From assembly GCF_000243715.2 (NCBI RefSeq), contig NZ_AHMO02000008.1, positions 1,413,001 through 1,477,000 on the forward strand: DNA of 64,000 bases, written 5' to 3'. Numbering within the stretch: position 1 is the first letter of the stretch; every line of letters starts with the position of its first letter. A program made the position numbers and the translations under genes. Under the pieces are notes generated by a model that was given only the letters and a program-made list of their open reading frames with translations, did no database searches and was not told the DNA's origin. Of this stretch, positions 30,474 to 41,092 are shown in pieces. The DNA comes from Leptospira broomii serovar Hurstbridge str. 5399 (GTDB lineage: Bacteria > Spirochaetota > Leptospiria > Leptospirales > Leptospiraceae).

Positions 30474-31595
30474 TTATATTTTCATCGGCATTATTACCGA
30501 AATAAAGTCAGGATCGGAAGGGTCTTTGAAAACTACCGGGGAGCTGGAATCGCTGAATTCAATCCTAAATTCGTTATCGTCGATAGACTTGAATACGTCG
30601 GATAAATATTCGCCTTTAAACGCAACCGTAATCTCGTCGCCCGAATAATCTATCGGCATATTAATACTTACTTCATTAACGCCTTGGGTTTGAGCATAGA
30701 AATTCAAATTGTCTTTAGAAAAAGTTAATCTTATTTGGCGCGTCGGCTCTTCTGCAGCAATTAAAGCTTGCCTCAAGTAGATTTGAAAATTCTCCTTTGG
30801 AATTAATGCGAAAAACTTAGAGCTTTTTGGAATTACCTGCTCGTAGTTCGGAAAATTTCCTTCGATTAGCTTACATAATAATTCTATATTATTCGCGTTA
30901 ACATAAATTTGATTGTCTACGATTCCTATTTTTCCTGTTTCCGCAGTCGTAATCATTTTCGATATTTCCCTAATGGCCTTTGCGGGAATAATTACTGCTT
31001 CTTTAAATTTCAAGGGAGACGGTAAATTTCTTTCTATCTTGCATAACCTTCTACCGTCAGTCACGGCAAAAATTAATTTGTCTTCCTTTGGAACCATATA
31101 AAGTCCGTTAAAGATATATCTTTGATCTTCATGTGCGATTGCGTATCCGGTCTTCCGAATCATCTCCCCAACAAGGGCAGTCGGGAACTCCGAGATAATA
31201 GAAGGATCCACTTTCGAAATAGTTTTTATTTCTTCGGCATCCATTCCGTTTAACTTAGTTTTATAATCGTTCTTTTTAGTGGCATCGGTTATGTAAGTTA
31301 TGCTCGAATCAGTTTCGCTATCATTCTTGGACAGTAACGCTTCCTCAAAATGTATCGTTTTGAAGATACTTGATAACTGTTTTGCAGGTAAAGAAATACT
31401 TCCCGATTCCTGAACGTCGGCACTTAAAGAAGTTTTAATGGATATCTCCAGGTCCGTTGCAGAAATAGAAACCGTCGATCCTTCCGCTTCTAATTTAAGA
31501 TTTGATAATATAGATCTAATTTCACGAGCGGATATGACGCCCTCAACGGCGTGAATCGATTTTAGGAATTCCGAGGTGTTCACTTTAATCTTCAA
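30474..31595 (-). CDS. dnaN: DNA polymerase III beta sliding clamp
   Basis: The 373-residue DNA-encircling clamp that tethers DNA polymerase III. Three repeated domains are present, and the C-terminus ends in [14 protein letters not shown], the usual MPMR/L-type tail. The family Met-Pro end and the [17 protein letters not shown] segment are clear. It lies 326 bases downstream of dnaA with an A/T-rich gap, and 12 bases ahead of recF. Confidence 0.96.
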   Translation of the reverse strand: MKIKVNTSEFLKSIHAVEGVISAREIRSILSNLKLEAEGSTVSISATDLEISIKTSLSADVQESGSISLPAKQLSSIFKTIHFEEALLSKNDSETDSSITYITDATKKNDYKTKLNGMDAEEIKTISKVDPSIISEFPTALVGEMIRKTGYAIAHEDQRYIFNGLYMVPKEDKLIFAVTDGRRLCKIERNLPSPLKFKEAVIIPAKAIREISKMITTAETGKIGIVDNQIYVNANNIELLCKLIEGNFPNYEQVIPKSSKFFALIPKENFQIYLRQALIAAEEPTRQIRLTFSKDNLNFYAQTQGVNEVSINMPIDYSGDEITVAFKGEYLSDVFKSIDDNEFRIEFSDSSSPVVFKDPSDPDFISVIMPMKI

Positions 31596-31921
31596 TTCCC
31601 TAACTCCTTTTTCAAAATATAGTAAGCTATATATAAGGTTATTATATAAGTACTGTTGTTGTACTTGTACCTGTAAGTATGTAAAAAACTATGTAGCTTT
31701 AGAGAATAGGGAAATATGTCGCATATATATTGGAAAGTACAATTTCCGAGGAATGGAAAAAACCACCCCTTGTTCGTGATAGCAACGGTAGATAAGTTTG
31801 ATTTGATGAGACAGTAATTTGGTCTTATGTCTTATAGACATATTATATACATCTAATTTATAGGTTACTTACAATTTACTACCTATATTATGTCTCTTTT
31901 TTAGGACCGAATTTTTGGATC
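31596..31921. other. A/T-rich dnaA-dnaN intergenic region
   Basis: 326 bases without a gene, rich in short A/T palindromes such as ATGTCTTATAGACAT and TATATAAGGTTATTATATAAG. I see no DnaA box with one mismatch or fewer here. It probably holds the dnaN promoter; a role in origin unwinding is possible but not shown. Confidence 0.4.
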
Positions 31922-33238
31922 TTATTGGAATTGGAAGCGGGAGAGAATTTCGTTCACTTTATCAGAGAAGTTTTTATCATCTTTTATAAGGGATTCAATT
32001 TTGCGGACAGCATGTATCACCGTTGTATGCTCCCCACCGAAGATTCGCCCTATCTGACTTTTGTTCAATCGATAGCTTTTATAAAGAATATACATGCAAA
32101 GATGTCGAGGCACAATCAGTTCCTTTTTACGACTCTTTCCCATTATTTCTTTCGGATCTAAATTGTAAGTATTTGAAACGAATTCGATTACTTTATCATG
32201 GCTTAATTGAAGATTTTTTTTCCGAAATATCCTATTTTTAAGAATCTCTTCAATCATTGAAGAAGTGAAAAAAAGGTGAGAGAAAGTCTTTTTATGTAAC
32301 GCAAGATCATTTAAAGCCCCGAGCAATGTCCTCGTATCGTCTTGAATAAGATCTGCGATTAACTCGATCGCTTCTTTGGAAAGGCCTAGATTGAGAATTC
32401 TACTCTGTTTTTCTAGTATACCGATTCGGATCTCTCTATCGGGAGGTTGTATGTCCGCTTGAACGCCTGTAACGAACCTAGATTTTAATCTATCTTGAAT
32501 AGGAAGTTCCGAACTCGGCCTATCCGATGCTATTACGATCTGTCTCTTGCGTTCGAATAAAAAATTGAATATGGTAAAGAATTCTTCCTGGGTTTTCTCC
32601 GCGCCGGTATTCAGAAGTTGAATATCGTCGATCAGTAAACAATTATATGATTGATACTTTATCTTAAAAGACTCGATTGCGTCCCTTGATTGAAGAGCAA
32701 ATAGAAACTCGCTCATGAATGTTTTAATATCGATATAATGAACGGTCTTCCACGGATCCTTTTTGATAATCTCCGAACCGATGGCATGTAATAGATGCGT
32801 TTTCCCAACACCCACTTTACCGAAAAGATAGAAAGGGTTAATCTCCGCGGGATTGCGGACGCATTCGATGGCGGCACTGTATGCAAGACGGTTGGAGTTT
32901 CCAACCACGAAAGTATCAAAAGTATAATCCTGGTTGAATGAATAAGATTTGTCTCTAAAGGATTCTTTCAGTACGAGTTGTAAGCTCGTCGAAGATTCGA
33001 GCACCAACTCTACTGGAATTCTTGTTCCAGTCGTTTTGAAGATAGCCTCCTCTATATAGGTTTGGTATTTCTTCTCTACGTGGGTTTTGATATTGGACGA
33101 AGGTGCTACAAGAATGCATTTATCATCAGTCAAGCTATCTAACTGAAGCGTGTGGATAAATTTATCGAAGTAAGTCGGCGGAATTTCCTTAGATACTTCG
33201 TCTAGTATACGCTTCCAGCTTGAGTCCAAGCAAAACAC
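31922..33238 (-). CDS. dnaA: Chromosomal replication initiator DnaA
   Basis: The 438-residue AAA+ initiator that binds and melts oriC. Domain I is at the N-terminus; Walker A is [11 protein letters not shown]; Walker B is [10 protein letters not shown]; sensor and arginine finger [11 protein letters not shown] follow. The domain IV DNA-binding signature is [13 protein letters not shown]. The annotated start is GTG 33238; AGGAG lies such that the TTG four codons later is an equally good start. The protein resembles known leptospiral DnaA proteins in layout. Confidence 0.96.
   Translation of the reverse strand: MFCLDSSWKRILDEVSKEIPPTYFDKFIHTLQLDSLTDDKCILVAPSSNIKTHVEKKYQTYIEEAIFKTTGTRIPVELVLESSTSLQLVLKESFRDKSYSFNQDYTFDTFVVGNSNRLAYSAAIECVRNPAEINPFYLFGKVGVGKTHLLHAIGSEIIKKDPWKTVHYIDIKTFMSEFLFALQSRDAIESFKIKYQSYNCLLIDDIQLLNTGAEKTQEEFFTIFNFLFERKRQIVIASDRPSSELPIQDRLKSRFVTGVQADIQPPDREIRIGILEKQSRILNLGLSKEAIELIADLIQDDTRTLLGALNDLALHKKTFSHLFFTSSMIEEILKNRIFRKKNLQLSHDKVIEFVSNTYNLDPKEIMGKSRKKELIVPRHLCMYILYKSYRLNKSQIGRIFGGEHTTVIHAVRKIESLIKDDKNFSDKVNEILSRFQFQ
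33151..33159 (-). promoter_or_regulatory. Perfect DnaA-box 9-mer inside dnaA
   Basis: TGTGGATAA, the complement of TTATCCACA, lies within the 5' part of the dnaA coding region. It could serve autoregulation or be part of an origin reaching into dnaA. One 9-mer inside coding sequence may also be chance. Confidence 0.4.
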
Positions 33239-33556
33239 TCCTATAAAGTTCTAAGTTCCTGATCCGCCGGCTGCTTTGTTTCCACAAAATTTGGAATCAC
33301 ACCGGAAAAAAATAAAAGTCTGGGGAATTCGACGAAAGCAGTTATCTTCCGATGAGAATACACTATTTTTCCGGGGAGGGTGACCTACAAATGAAAATTC
33401 GAGAATCCTTTTAGAATCCTTAGGAAAAACAAAAGAGATTAGGGATAGATAAAATATTATGTCGCTTGTATAATTAGCAATGATACGAGTAGTAAAACCT
33501 AATACATGTTAGGTGATTGATTGTTTTTATTTGTGATTAATTTTATTCGATGTCGT
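33239..33556. other. Candidate oriC: gap between dnaA and holB
   Basis: 318 bases with no gene. It holds two one-mismatch matches to the relaxed DnaA box TTWTNCACA: GTTTCCACA near 33279 and TGTGATTAA (reverse orientation) near 33529. It also has an A/T-rich right half and lies beside the perfect box within dnaA. Gene order around it switches from mostly minus on the left to mostly plus on the right, as expected near an origin. The number of boxes is low, so this is a candidate only. Confidence 0.35.
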
Positions 33557-34504
33557 TTAACGATTAGAGAGAAGACTGAGTTCGTGAACGAGCTTAGAGA
33601 AAATTATATTCTCTTGTCCGTGAATTTTCTGATGAAGGTTCTCTTTGAATCTAAAAATCGCTTCTAACTTCGGAAAATTTTCTTCAAAAGACGATTTAGA
33701 GAATTCTTGAAGTAGTATCAGACTTACTAAATCCAAAAAATCCTTAAAAGAAAATCCATCTTTCCATTCTGGATGATCGTCTTTATAATTCAGGATCCAT
33801 TCTTCTAAATGCAAAAGATGCAACGGGGTTTGAACACGATCTGTAATTTTCGAAAGGACTATATCCAAAGCCTCTTTGGGACAATCGAACGTTTCCATAC
33901 TTCCACCTTGGAAGGAAAAATATTCCTTTCCTTCTTTTTGATGAAGTCTACGAACGATTTCCTGCGGAAGATATCCGAACGGAATACAGACAGCACGGCT
34001 TACGATAGTTTCTTTCAAAGAATCTAATGAATCTACAAGAAAGATAAATCGAGTAAAGGTAGGCGACTCTTCCAAGGATTTCAAGAGAGCCGTTTCTGCC
34101 TCATTGCCGATCATGGATGCGTCAGGGATGATTATGAAACGTAACTTAGAGACATGAGGTTTATAATACAATCTTGTTCTGATAAGCCATCGAATCGTAA
34201 ACTCTTCGGGATTCTCTTCATTACCGATCGAGATTTGCTTATTTCTGTCTGCGGGAAACCATACAATGTCCGGATGAGTATGATGCATGAAGGCTTTACA
34301 GGAAGGACAAAGGCCGCAAGATGTTCCCTCTAAACATAGTACGTGTCGAATGAATCTTTCAACAGCGGCTTCTTTTCCGGTTCCTTCCGGGCCGTGAAAA
34401 ACTAAGAGGGGCGGAATTAAATCTGGGCGAAGAACGTATTTTTTTAGAAAGACGAGAGCCTTCTCTTGACCCTGAATTTCTTCGATACCAAAGCTGACAC
34501 CCAT
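33557..34504 (-). CDS. holB: DNA polymerase III subunit delta prime
   Basis: A 315-residue clamp-loader subunit. The AAA+ fold has a P-loop-like GPEGTGKEA, a zinc module C-x6-C-x2-C-x2-C (CLEGTSCGLCPSC), and the LLKSLEESP and SRAVCIPF segments that match the sensor and arginine-finger region. Delta prime is the rigid stator and usually does not hydrolyse ATP. It lies 18 bases downstream of ilvE and upstream of the dnaA gap. Confidence 0.85.
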   Translation of the reverse strand: MGVSFGIEEIQGQEKALVFLKKYVLRPDLIPPLLVFHGPEGTGKEAAVERFIRHVLCLEGTSCGLCPSCKAFMHHTHPDIVWFPADRNKQISIGNEENPEEFTIRWLIRTRLYYKPHVSKLRFIIIPDASMIGNEAETALLKSLEESPTFTRFIFLVDSLDSLKETIVSRAVCIPFGYLPQEIVRRLHQKEGKEYFSFQGGSMETFDCPKEALDIVLSKITDRVQTPLHLLHLEEWILNYKDDHPEWKDGFSFKDFLDLVSLILLQEFSKSSFEENFPKLEAIFRFKENLHQKIHGQENIIFSKLVHELSLLSNR

Positions 34505-34522
34505 CTCGGAATTAGAACTTTT

Positions 34523-35446
34523 TTAATATACGGGAGTCAACCAGTGTTTGTATTCGGGGATTCTTCCCTTTACTAATTCAAAGAATATTGATTGAAGTTT
34601 CTGCGTGATCGGACCTATTTCTCCTGTACCGATTGTTCTCCGATCTACCTGGCTTACCCAAGCAATCTGAACCCCGGTCCCCGAAAAGAAAATTTCATCC
34701 GATATGTATAACTCGCTTCTGGTGATTTCGCGTTCGATGATTTCGTAACCGAGATCTTTTGCGATTTGTAATACAGATCGACGAGTTATTCCTTCAAGTA
34801 GCGAGGAGGAGATCGACGGAGTTAATATCTTACCGTCCCTTACTAGGAAAATATTTTCGGCAGATCCTTCGCTAACAAAACCGCGCCCATCTAAGAAGAT
34901 GGCTTCGTCATACCCGTTTTGGACAGCTTCGGATTTTGCAAGAGCCGAGTTTACATATCCCCCGGAAACTTTGGAGAGAGTCGGAATCACAGTATCATCG
35001 AATCTTCGCCAGCTTGATACCATAGTAGTTAATCCGCGTTTCGTATCCAGATAATCGTCGAGCTCCAGTACATAGATCGCTATTTCCGTTGGAACGTCGT
35101 GGAATCTCGGAGATAGTTGAAGAGCCGATGTATAGACGAAAGGACGAAGATAGACGTTCCGTTCGTATCCCGACTGCCTCAATAAGTCCAAGGTTATGTC
35201 CCGAAGATTTTCCGGAGTCTTTTCGCACCTTAGCTGCATGATTTTAGTGGAGTTCACAAGTCTTTTGTAGTGATCTAAAATTCTAAAAACATAAAGGTTT
35301 TTAGATGCTTCATCGTAGTACCCGCGAATGCCACCGAAGACAGTGGTACCGTATTGCAAGGCATGCGTTTTGATATTGATGTTAGCTTCTGTTTCGGGGA
35401 CTATTTTTCCCTCAAAGTAGGAGAGTTTCTTGATAGATTCGGGCAT
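34523..35446 (-). CDS. ilvE: Branched-chain amino acid aminotransferase
   Basis: A 307-residue class IV PLP aminotransferase catalysing the last step of Leu, Ile and Val synthesis. The PLP Lys is K159 in TLSKVSGGYVNSALAK, the same position as in E. coli IlvE. HALQYGTTVFGGIRGY, LRPFVYTSALQL and SEGSAENIFLV are also typical. The length matches. It is divergent from mnmG and heads the pair ilvE-holB. Confidence 0.92.
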   Translation of the reverse strand: MPESIKKLSYFEGKIVPETEANINIKTHALQYGTTVFGGIRGYYDEASKNLYVFRILDHYKRLVNSTKIMQLRCEKTPENLRDITLDLLRQSGYERNVYLRPFVYTSALQLSPRFHDVPTEIAIYVLELDDYLDTKRGLTTMVSSWRRFDDTVIPTLSKVSGGYVNSALAKSEAVQNGYDEAIFLDGRGFVSEGSAENIFLVRDGKILTPSISSSLLEGITRRSVLQIAKDLGYEIIEREITRSELYISDEIFFSGTGVQIAWVSQVDRRTIGTGEIGPITQKLQSIFFELVKGRIPEYKHWLTPVY

Positions 35447-35487
35447 GTACAGGGAACCTGAAAGGATACTAATGATTACATGATTCT

Positions 35488-35515
35488 TTGCATGGGTTTC
35501 GCTGTCGACTAATCA
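35488..35515 (+). promoter_or_regulatory. Possible mnmG promoter
   Basis: TTGCAT and TAATCA are separated by 16 bases and end 21 bases before the mnmG ATG. Both hexamers have two mismatches, so this is a weak prediction. Confidence 0.28.
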
Positions 35516-35536
35516 TCTAAACGGAATTAGTGAGTT

Positions 35537-37447
35537 ATGCAAGTAGAGTCTAAAGGACATATGGAATCTTCTTTTTTTCCGAACAAATTCGATTGTGTAG
35601 TGGTGGGAGCAGGTCATGCCGGCGCCGAAGCTGCATATGTCACATCGATTGGAGGCGCTAGAACTCTTTTAATTACTATGAACTTAGATACGATCGGCCA
35701 GATGTCTTGTAACCCCGCTATAGGAGGAATCGCAAAAGGACATATGGTTCGAGAAGTGGATGCTCTAGGCGGCCTGATGGGAAGAATGATCGATGCGACC
35801 GGCATACAGTTTAAAATGTTAAACACGTCCAAGGGCCCTAGCGTTTGGGCTCCAAGAGCGCAGGCAGAGAAGAAAGAATATCAGTTAAAAGTAAAACACA
35901 CCTTGGAAGAAATCCGGAACCTTTCGATTCGTCAGGATACAGTGGAAGATTTGCTTATTGAAAACGATGCTATAGTGGGTGTCAGGACCGGGAGAGGTTT
36001 TGAAATTCTTACCAGCCATGTTATCCTAACGACAGGAACATTTTTATCTTCCATCGTTCATATTGGAACGTATCAAAAAGAAAACGGTCGCTTTGGAGAA
36101 CCGACGGTTAAAGGACTTTCTAAATCTCTTGCTAAATATAATCTCAAATTAGGACGTTTGAAGACGGGAACTCCACCGCGCATACATGGAAATTCCGTAA
36201 ATCTATCCGAGATGATTGTCCAAGATGGGGATCCTAATCCCTCTCCGTTCTCCTTCTCTACCGAGAAGATCACTCGAAGACAGATCCCTTGCTATATCAC
36301 GTACACTAATGAGAAAACGCATCGTCTCATTAACGAAAACATTCATCTGTCTCCGATGTATTCCGGCCAAATTAAATCTACAGGGCCCCGCTATTGTCCA
36401 TCTATCGAAGATAAAGTCGTTAGATTTGCTGATAGAGATAGACACCAAGTTTTCTTAGAGCCGGAAGGATATGACACTAAGGAGATTTATTTAAACGGAG
36501 TTTCGACTAGCCTTCCCGAAGAAGTACAATGGAAATTAGTTCGTTCAATTGCCGGCCTAGAGAATGCTGAGATCTTACGTCCAGGTTATGCTATTGAATA
36601 TGATTATGTCGATCCGACCGAATTAAAACCTACTTTGGAAACGAAGAAGATTAAAGGACTATACCATGCGGGTCAGATTAACGGAACAACCGGTTACGAA
36701 GAAGCAGCAGCGCAAGGATTGGTCGCGGCATACAGTGTCCTCTCTTCGTTGCGCGGTGAGAAGCCGATGTTATTCTCGAGAAGTGAATCTTATATCGGAG
36801 TGCTTGTCGACGACCTAGTGCATAAAGGTGTCGAAGATCCTTATAGGATGTTCACTTCGAGAGCAGAGCACCGATTATTGCTTAGGCAGGATAATGCGGA
36901 TCAAAGACTCATGGAGTACGGTTTCAAGATGGGTCTGATAAAGGAAGATTCATATCGAGGAATGCTAGAGAAATATCGACGAGTTCATGAAGTAAAAGAG
37001 AGGATCCAGTCTCTCCCGTTAAAACCTACGCCGGAATTTGAATCGTTGCTGGAGCGAAAATCGATCACGGGTTTTAAATACGGATCGAAATTAGATTCTT
37101 TTTTGAAGCGGCCCGAAATATCTTTCGAAGACATTGCCTTCTTCGTTCCTGAATCGAACGCCTTGTCTGCCGAAGATAAGAAAGTGATCGAGATGGAAGT
37201 TAAATACGAAGGTTATATTAAGAGAGAACAAGATACCATTGATTGGAAGAAGAGGTTTTTGTTAACCATTATCCCTGAGGATATCGATTATAATGTAGTC
37301 CCCGGAATTAAGAAAGAAGCGATTCAAAAGTTGAGCAAGCATCGTCCTCTCAACCTGGAGAAAGCAGCGCAAATTTCGGGTGTCGATCCGAGCGACGTTG
37401 ATATGCTTTTGTTTTATATTAAGGGTAAAAGATTAAGTGCGGTATAA
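35537..37447 (+). CDS. mnmG: tRNA uridine 5-carboxymethylaminomethyl modification enzyme MnmG
   Basis: A 636-residue FAD enzyme that, with MnmE, modifies U34 of tRNAs for Glu, Gln, Lys, Leu and Arg. The Rossmann motif is [47 protein letters not shown] and [15 protein letters not shown] are conserved. The C-terminal helical domain that binds MnmE and tRNA is complete. MnmE is not in the window. Starts at ATG 35537 or 35561; neither has a strong ribosome site. An intrinsic terminator follows, and a decayed copy of its 3' third lies downstream. Confidence 0.96.
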   Translation: MQVESKGHMESSFFPNKFDCVVVGAGHAGAEAAYVTSIGGARTLLITMNLDTIGQMSCNPAIGGIAKGHMVREVDALGGLMGRMIDATGIQFKMLNTSKGPSVWAPRAQAEKKEYQLKVKHTLEEIRNLSIRQDTVEDLLIENDAIVGVRTGRGFEILTSHVILTTGTFLSSIVHIGTYQKENGRFGEPTVKGLSKSLAKYNLKLGRLKTGTPPRIHGNSVNLSEMIVQDGDPNPSPFSFSTEKITRRQIPCYITYTNEKTHRLINENIHLSPMYSGQIKSTGPRYCPSIEDKVVRFADRDRHQVFLEPEGYDTKEIYLNGVSTSLPEEVQWKLVRSIAGLENAEILRPGYAIEYDYVDPTELKPTLETKKIKGLYHAGQINGTTGYEEAAAQGLVAAYSVLSSLRGEKPMLFSRSESYIGVLVDDLVHKGVEDPYRMFTSRAEHRLLLRQDNADQRLMEYGFKMGLIKEDSYRGMLEKYRRVHEVKERIQSLPLKPTPEFESLLERKSITGFKYGSKLDSFLKRPEISFEDIAFFVPESNALSAEDKKVIEMEVKYEGYIKREQDTIDWKKRFLLTIIPEDIDYNVVPGIKKEAIQKLSKHRPLNLEKAAQISGVDPSDVDMLLFYIKGKRLSAV

Positions 37448-37514
37448 ATTGAAAGAAAGCTTTGAGTGATGAATTAAGACTTTAGATTAATTCTCGAATA
37501 TTTTTGAACTTAAT

Positions 37515-37538
37515 GCCCGCGATTTCGCGGGCTTTTTT
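37515..37538 (+). terminator. Rho-independent terminator of mnmG
   Basis: A 7-bp G/C stem (GCCCGCG / CGCGGGC) with a 4-base loop followed by six T, 68 bases after the mnmG stop. Confidence 0.9.
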
Positions 37539-37738
37539 GTTCATGAAAAGTTCCGTTTATGGTTCTTGGGTTTAGCATCTGAGGCATCAATAAAACAATC
37601 CTATTATAAGGGATTGCCCTATTAAATTTTAAAATGAGCAGAATTGAGTCCGAATTATCTGGATCAATGCTGCGAGAATTTTGTTCGAAGGTTTGGGGAT
37701 TCGTTGGCGAGTAATATTCTATCCCTGTTAATTGCGCA

Positions 37739-37754
37739 TGTTTCACGTGAAACG
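37739..37754. other. parS site 1
   Basis: TGTTTCACGTGAAACG matches the bacterial parS consensus (TGTTTCACGTGAAACA) at 15 of 16 bases and has a perfect 14-base palindromic core. ParB binds such sites and spreads from them to organise the origin. parA and parB lie 4-5 kb away at 41855-43495. It is in the gene-free stretch after mnmG. Confidence 0.9.
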
Positions 37755-37829
37755 TTTTCATTTTAATCAGGCTATGATAAATTCAGAGCTTATGTTTTGT
37801 GGAAGAGGAATTCTCCCGAGTTGAATGAA

Positions 37830-38440
37830 GATTGTTCGCATAGGATTCAAATGTTATGATAGTCTGCGCGATCAAGAAGGATAATCACGTCATTTCGAAC
37901 GTAGACTTTCTTAAATTAAAGCCACTGCCGTCTATTCGATCGGGCATTGGTTCGCAAGAATCTTAAGCGGGGTCAGATCTTAATCGTACTCTCAAAGAGG
38001 ATCGCTTCTCATTTAAAATCGGTTCGTCTTATTAAAGGTTCAATTTCGAAAAGTAGGGATACGGATCTTCTTTCTTGTTGCTCGGTTTTTATAGCCACTC
38101 TCCCATTTAAGCCTGCGTTGGAAGTTGAGACGTTGCTGGAACGGAAATGGATTATGGGTTTTAAATATGAATCCCAACGAGATTCTTTTGAGGCCGAGCG
38201 AAATATAGTTCGAGGATATTGAGTTCTTCGATTCTGAATCCCCTTATTCGCCGAAGAAGGAGATGGAGGTCGAAGCTAAATGCAAACCTGATTTATTATC
38301 GGGTTTTAGAAAGACACATCTTGTCAGTATTAACCTATCGAGTATCGATCAGATATATTCAACAGTATCGAAACGATGTTGCGAGAAATTGTAAGATCGG
38401 ATCCACGTTTTCAACGTGGAGATTGCTAAAGATTTCATAA
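37830..38440 (+). pseudogene. Decayed partial copy of mnmG 3' region
   Basis: From about 37930 to 38440, and less clearly from about 37830, the sequence is co-linear with mnmG about 36855-37380 at an offset of 1070-1090 bases. The clearest part encodes LLERKWIMGFKYESQRDSF against mnm[20 protein letters not shown], followed by EDIEFF against EDIAFF and by EMEVEAK against EMEVKYE. Matches then continue to a TCAACGTGGAGA segment against TCAACCTGGAGA. Several stops and frame changes break it, so it cannot encode a protein. It is a remnant of an ancestral duplication lying between the two parS sites. Confidence 0.78.
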
Positions 38441-38564
38441 TTATATCTCCTCTCAAGCTTCAAAATCGAACTACGCTGTCTTTCCTCTTCTAAGAAAGTT
38501 CGATTGAGAGTCAACTAGCCTTGGAAGATTAAAAGTTGGATTCCAAAGTCTCGCTTCACCAAGT

Positions 38565-38580
38565 TGTTTCACGTGAAACG
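38565..38580. other. parS site 2
   Basis: A second TGTTTCACGTGAAACG, identical over all 16 bases to the first and 826 bases away. It lies just before a terminator, in non-coding DNA. The flanks of the two sites are not similar beyond the 16 bases. Confidence 0.9.
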
Positions 38581-38592
38581 GTCGCGACTTAT

Positions 38593-38617
38593 AAAAAAGC
38601 CCGCCGATAATGCGGGC
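38593..38617 (-). terminator. Rho-independent terminator on the minus strand
   Basis: Read on the minus strand: a GCCCGC / GCGGGC stem with a 7-base loop followed by six T. It sits 41 bases after the stop of the exported repeat protein whose gene ends at 38658. parS site 2 lies 13 bases beyond it. Confidence 0.85.
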
Positions 38618-38657
38618 AAATTTATAGGAGAGTTTTTAATGAATCAATCGATTCCGA

Positions 38658-39398
38658 TTACTTTCCGTAAACTAACTCGTGGGTCTTTTCGAGGGCCCAT
38701 TTGTCTCCTTGCTTTACTAGAAAAGTAAATTGCTGTAAGCGGTTATTATTATCCCAGATCATCCGATTTAATCGTTCTAAATTTCCCTGAACGTTCATGC
38801 GGCTAATAAGTTTTCCTTCTTTATCAAACGTAAGAACTGTAGAAGCTACTTGTTGCTTATCTTCATTATAGATATTTTGCTGATAAAGTCCCGGTTTATT
38901 AGAATCTTTTACGATGGAGAAACGTTCGACTTCTTTCGAATCGGTCCAATCAGTTTGAGCATCTTTGATTAAGCCGTTCTCACCCCACGAAAGGATCGTA
39001 CATTTTAAAATGAGTTTCCCGTTTTGGTCAAAAAGATCTACGGAAGAAAGAACACCATTCTTATCATACGCGAATGATTTTGTCTCTACACTCTTTCCAT
39101 CTTTATCGAAGAGTTCTTCTTTTTGAACTTTCTTGTCCTTATAAGAAAACTTAGTGTATCCGTCCGACTTTCCGTCCTGAGAAATATAATCTTCCCGAAC
39201 TAGTTTTCCGGATTCGTCGTACAAGTATTTCGCAATATATATGACCTTTCCGTTTGAGTTCTTGACTACTTCCTGAGAGGGGCCTCCTTTTTCCGAGCCG
39301 ATAACATAGCGATCGGTGTGAGACCATTTTCCCGGAGTGAACGAATAGAGCGACGACGCAAAAAGAATGATTAAGGTAAAGAATCCGATACGGAACAT
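38658..39398 (-). CDS. Exported YD-repeat-like hypothetical protein
   Basis: A 246-residue protein from ATG 39398 with a signal peptide (FRIGFFTLIILFASSLYSF). The mature part has degenerate repeats of the pattern Y-D-x-x-G-K-L-V (YLYDESGKLVREDY, FAYDKNGVLSSVDLFDQNGKL, LTFDKEGKLISRM), like the short beta repeats of YD-repeat or MORN-type proteins. No toxin domain or other module is seen. An ATG at 39425 would disrupt the signal peptide. Function unknown; likely periplasmic or surface. Confidence 0.75.
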   Translation of the reverse strand: MFRIGFFTLIILFASSLYSFTPGKWSHTDRYVIGSEKGGPSQEVVKNSNGKVIYIAKYLYDESGKLVREDYISQDGKSDGYTKFSYKDKKVQKEELFDKDGKSVETKSFAYDKNGVLSSVDLFDQNGKLILKCTILSWGENGLIKDAQTDWTDSKEVERFSIVKDSNKPGLYQQNIYNEDKQQVASTVLTFDKEGKLISRMNVQGNLERLNRMIWDNNNRLQQFTFLVKQGDKWALEKTHELVYGK

Positions 39399-39625
39399 GT
39401 ATGAATACCCTCTTGTTAGACACATCGGCGTTTATATAAAAATATTAATAAGCTTTTCCGTTATTCTACCCGGGGTTCCAAAAGACGGGTAAGAATTCTC
39501 CTTGCAGTTGGATCAAGTAAAGCTAACTTTCGATGCGAACTAGAACAGTCGTAAATGTCGGGCGCCGTCATATGGAAGCCCAAAAAGCGAAAACCGATCC
39601 TTAACAACTTCCAAGGAAAGGCACT

Positions 39626-41092
39626 ATGTCCCTAAAAAAAATAGGATTGGGATTTCTCGGGCTTCTGGGAATCTTCCTGCTTTATACGATCATTTTTACA
39701 GAGCGTGGAATCAGTCCGATAACTCCTAAGGCAGAGTTTCCAAAACTCGATTACGGTAAAATTAGTGAAGAGGCTGCCAAGGATCTTCAAACTTATATCA
39801 GAATCGCAACAGTCCGAGGAAGAGAAAAGGAAGGGGCCCTCTTTCTAAAATCAATTTTAGATAAGCGCGGAATCCAGTCTCGCATTATAGAATTTCCAGG
39901 GAAACCGGAGAGAGCTTCCATCGTTGCCGAATTGAAAGGTAAGGATCAATCAAAAGGAGGACTGATCTTAACAAGTCATATCGACGTTGTCGAAGCGGAA
40001 GCTAAAGAATGGATTGAGCCTCCTTTTTCCGGACTTAGAAAAGGTGATCGCATTTATGGTAGAGGTGCAGTCGACGTCAAAGGCCTAGGCATAATGGAAC
40101 TGTATGCGTTTTTATTAGCGCATGAATATAAGATTCCGTTAGCAAGTAACCTAATGTTTCTTGCCTTCGCGGATGAGGAGAGTCGTTCCCTTCATGGTGC
40201 TCGTTTCTTAATAAAGGATCATAGAGATTTATTTAACGGATATGAATACGTACTGAACGAGGGCGGAACAGGTTCGAGAGATATAGCGATCAAAGGCTCT
40301 AAGGTTTTTAATATTCAAAACGCGGAAAAAGGTGCGGTTTGGTTAGATCTGAAAACAAAAGCGGATGCCGGTCATGGGAGCACTCCTCCGTTGAAATATG
40401 CAGCTAAGTCGATGGTGGATTTTTTGGAGGACGTTCAGAAAATCGGAGACAAGACTATGCTGGGGGATGAGACGGCCGCTTTCTTTTTTTCCCTAGGAAA
40501 TATTAGCCCGTTTCCGAACTCGTTCGTATTAAAGCGCTCCCGAAATCCTTTACTTTTCTTGATAATGAAAGGAGTAATTAACTCCAATCGACATCTGCGA
40601 GCGATGACAAGAAACACGGTCAGCATTACAGGTATCGATAGTCATCCGGTCGGAATCAATGTTATCACGTCCGAGACTACGGGATCGATTGATATCCGAA
40701 TTCTTCCTGGTCAGGATGAAGGGAAACTCTTTGAAGAGATTAAGACTCTTGGAGAAAAATACGGAGTAGAAGTAACCGCCAGACATTTAGAGCCGGGAAC
40801 AAGTTCTCCGGTAGACGGTCTTCTTTTTCGAGTCCTGGCCGGTGTCAGCACATCAATCGAACCCGGATCGATTGCCGCGCCGTTTCTTTCCCCCGGTACG
40901 ACTGATAGCTCTTATTTGAGAGCCATCGGATTGAAATGCTACGGACTCATACCGGCCTTATTAAGCTCCGAAGAGATAGACGGTGTTCACGGAAAGAATG
41001 AAAGTATGACTGTCGGTGAATTAAAAATGGGAATCGAAATTTTGTTCAAAACCATAATCGAATACAACCAAATTCTTCAAGGTAAAGAATGA
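39626..41092 (+). CDS. M20-family metallopeptidase, membrane-anchored
   Basis: A 488-residue zinc peptidase or amidohydrolase of the M20 family, of the larger PM20D1/carboxypeptidase S-like group. An N-terminal hydrophobic segment ([17 protein letters not shown]) suggests anchoring or export. Metal and catalytic motifs are [11 protein letters not shown] (His-x-Asp), [11 protein letters not shown] and FADEESRS, and GHGSTPP follows the lid domain. Its substrate is unknown. The stop overlaps the rsmG ATG by 4 bases, placing it in the mnmG-rsmG-parAB group. Confidence 0.87.
   Translation: MSLKKIGLGFLGLLGIFLLYTIIFTERGISPITPKAEFPKLDYGKISEEAAKDLQTYIRIATVRGREKEGALFLKSILDKRGIQSRIIEFPGKPERASIVAELKGKDQSKGGLILTSHIDVVEAEAKEWIEPPFSGLRKGDRIYGRGAVDVKGLGIMELYAFLLAHEYKIPLASNLMFLAFADEESRSLHGARFLIKDHRDLFNGYEYVLNEGGTGSRDIAIKGSKVFNIQNAEKGAVWLDLKTKADAGHGSTPPLKYAAKSMVDFLEDVQKIGDKTMLGDETAAFFFSLGNISPFPNSFVLKRSRNPLLFLIMKGVINSNRHLRAMTRNTVSITGIDSHPVGINVITSETTGSIDIRILPGQDEGKLFEEIKTLGEKYGVEVTARHLEPGTSSPVDGLLFRVLAGVSTSIEPGSIAAPFLSPGTTDSSYLRAIGLKCYGLIPALLSSEEIDGVHGKNESMTVGELKMGIEILFKTIIEYNQILQGKE

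Noticed and set aside
37510..37761. 83-codon minus-strand frame beginning MKTFHVKHAQ
   Set aside because: The start lies in parS (FHVKH is the translation of the palindrome) and the frame runs into the mnmG terminator. No coding pattern.
37947..38222. 91-codon plus-strand frame after mnmG
   Set aside because: Part of its end matches mnmG, but the rest is out of frame relative to it. It is treated as a pseudogene, not a gene.
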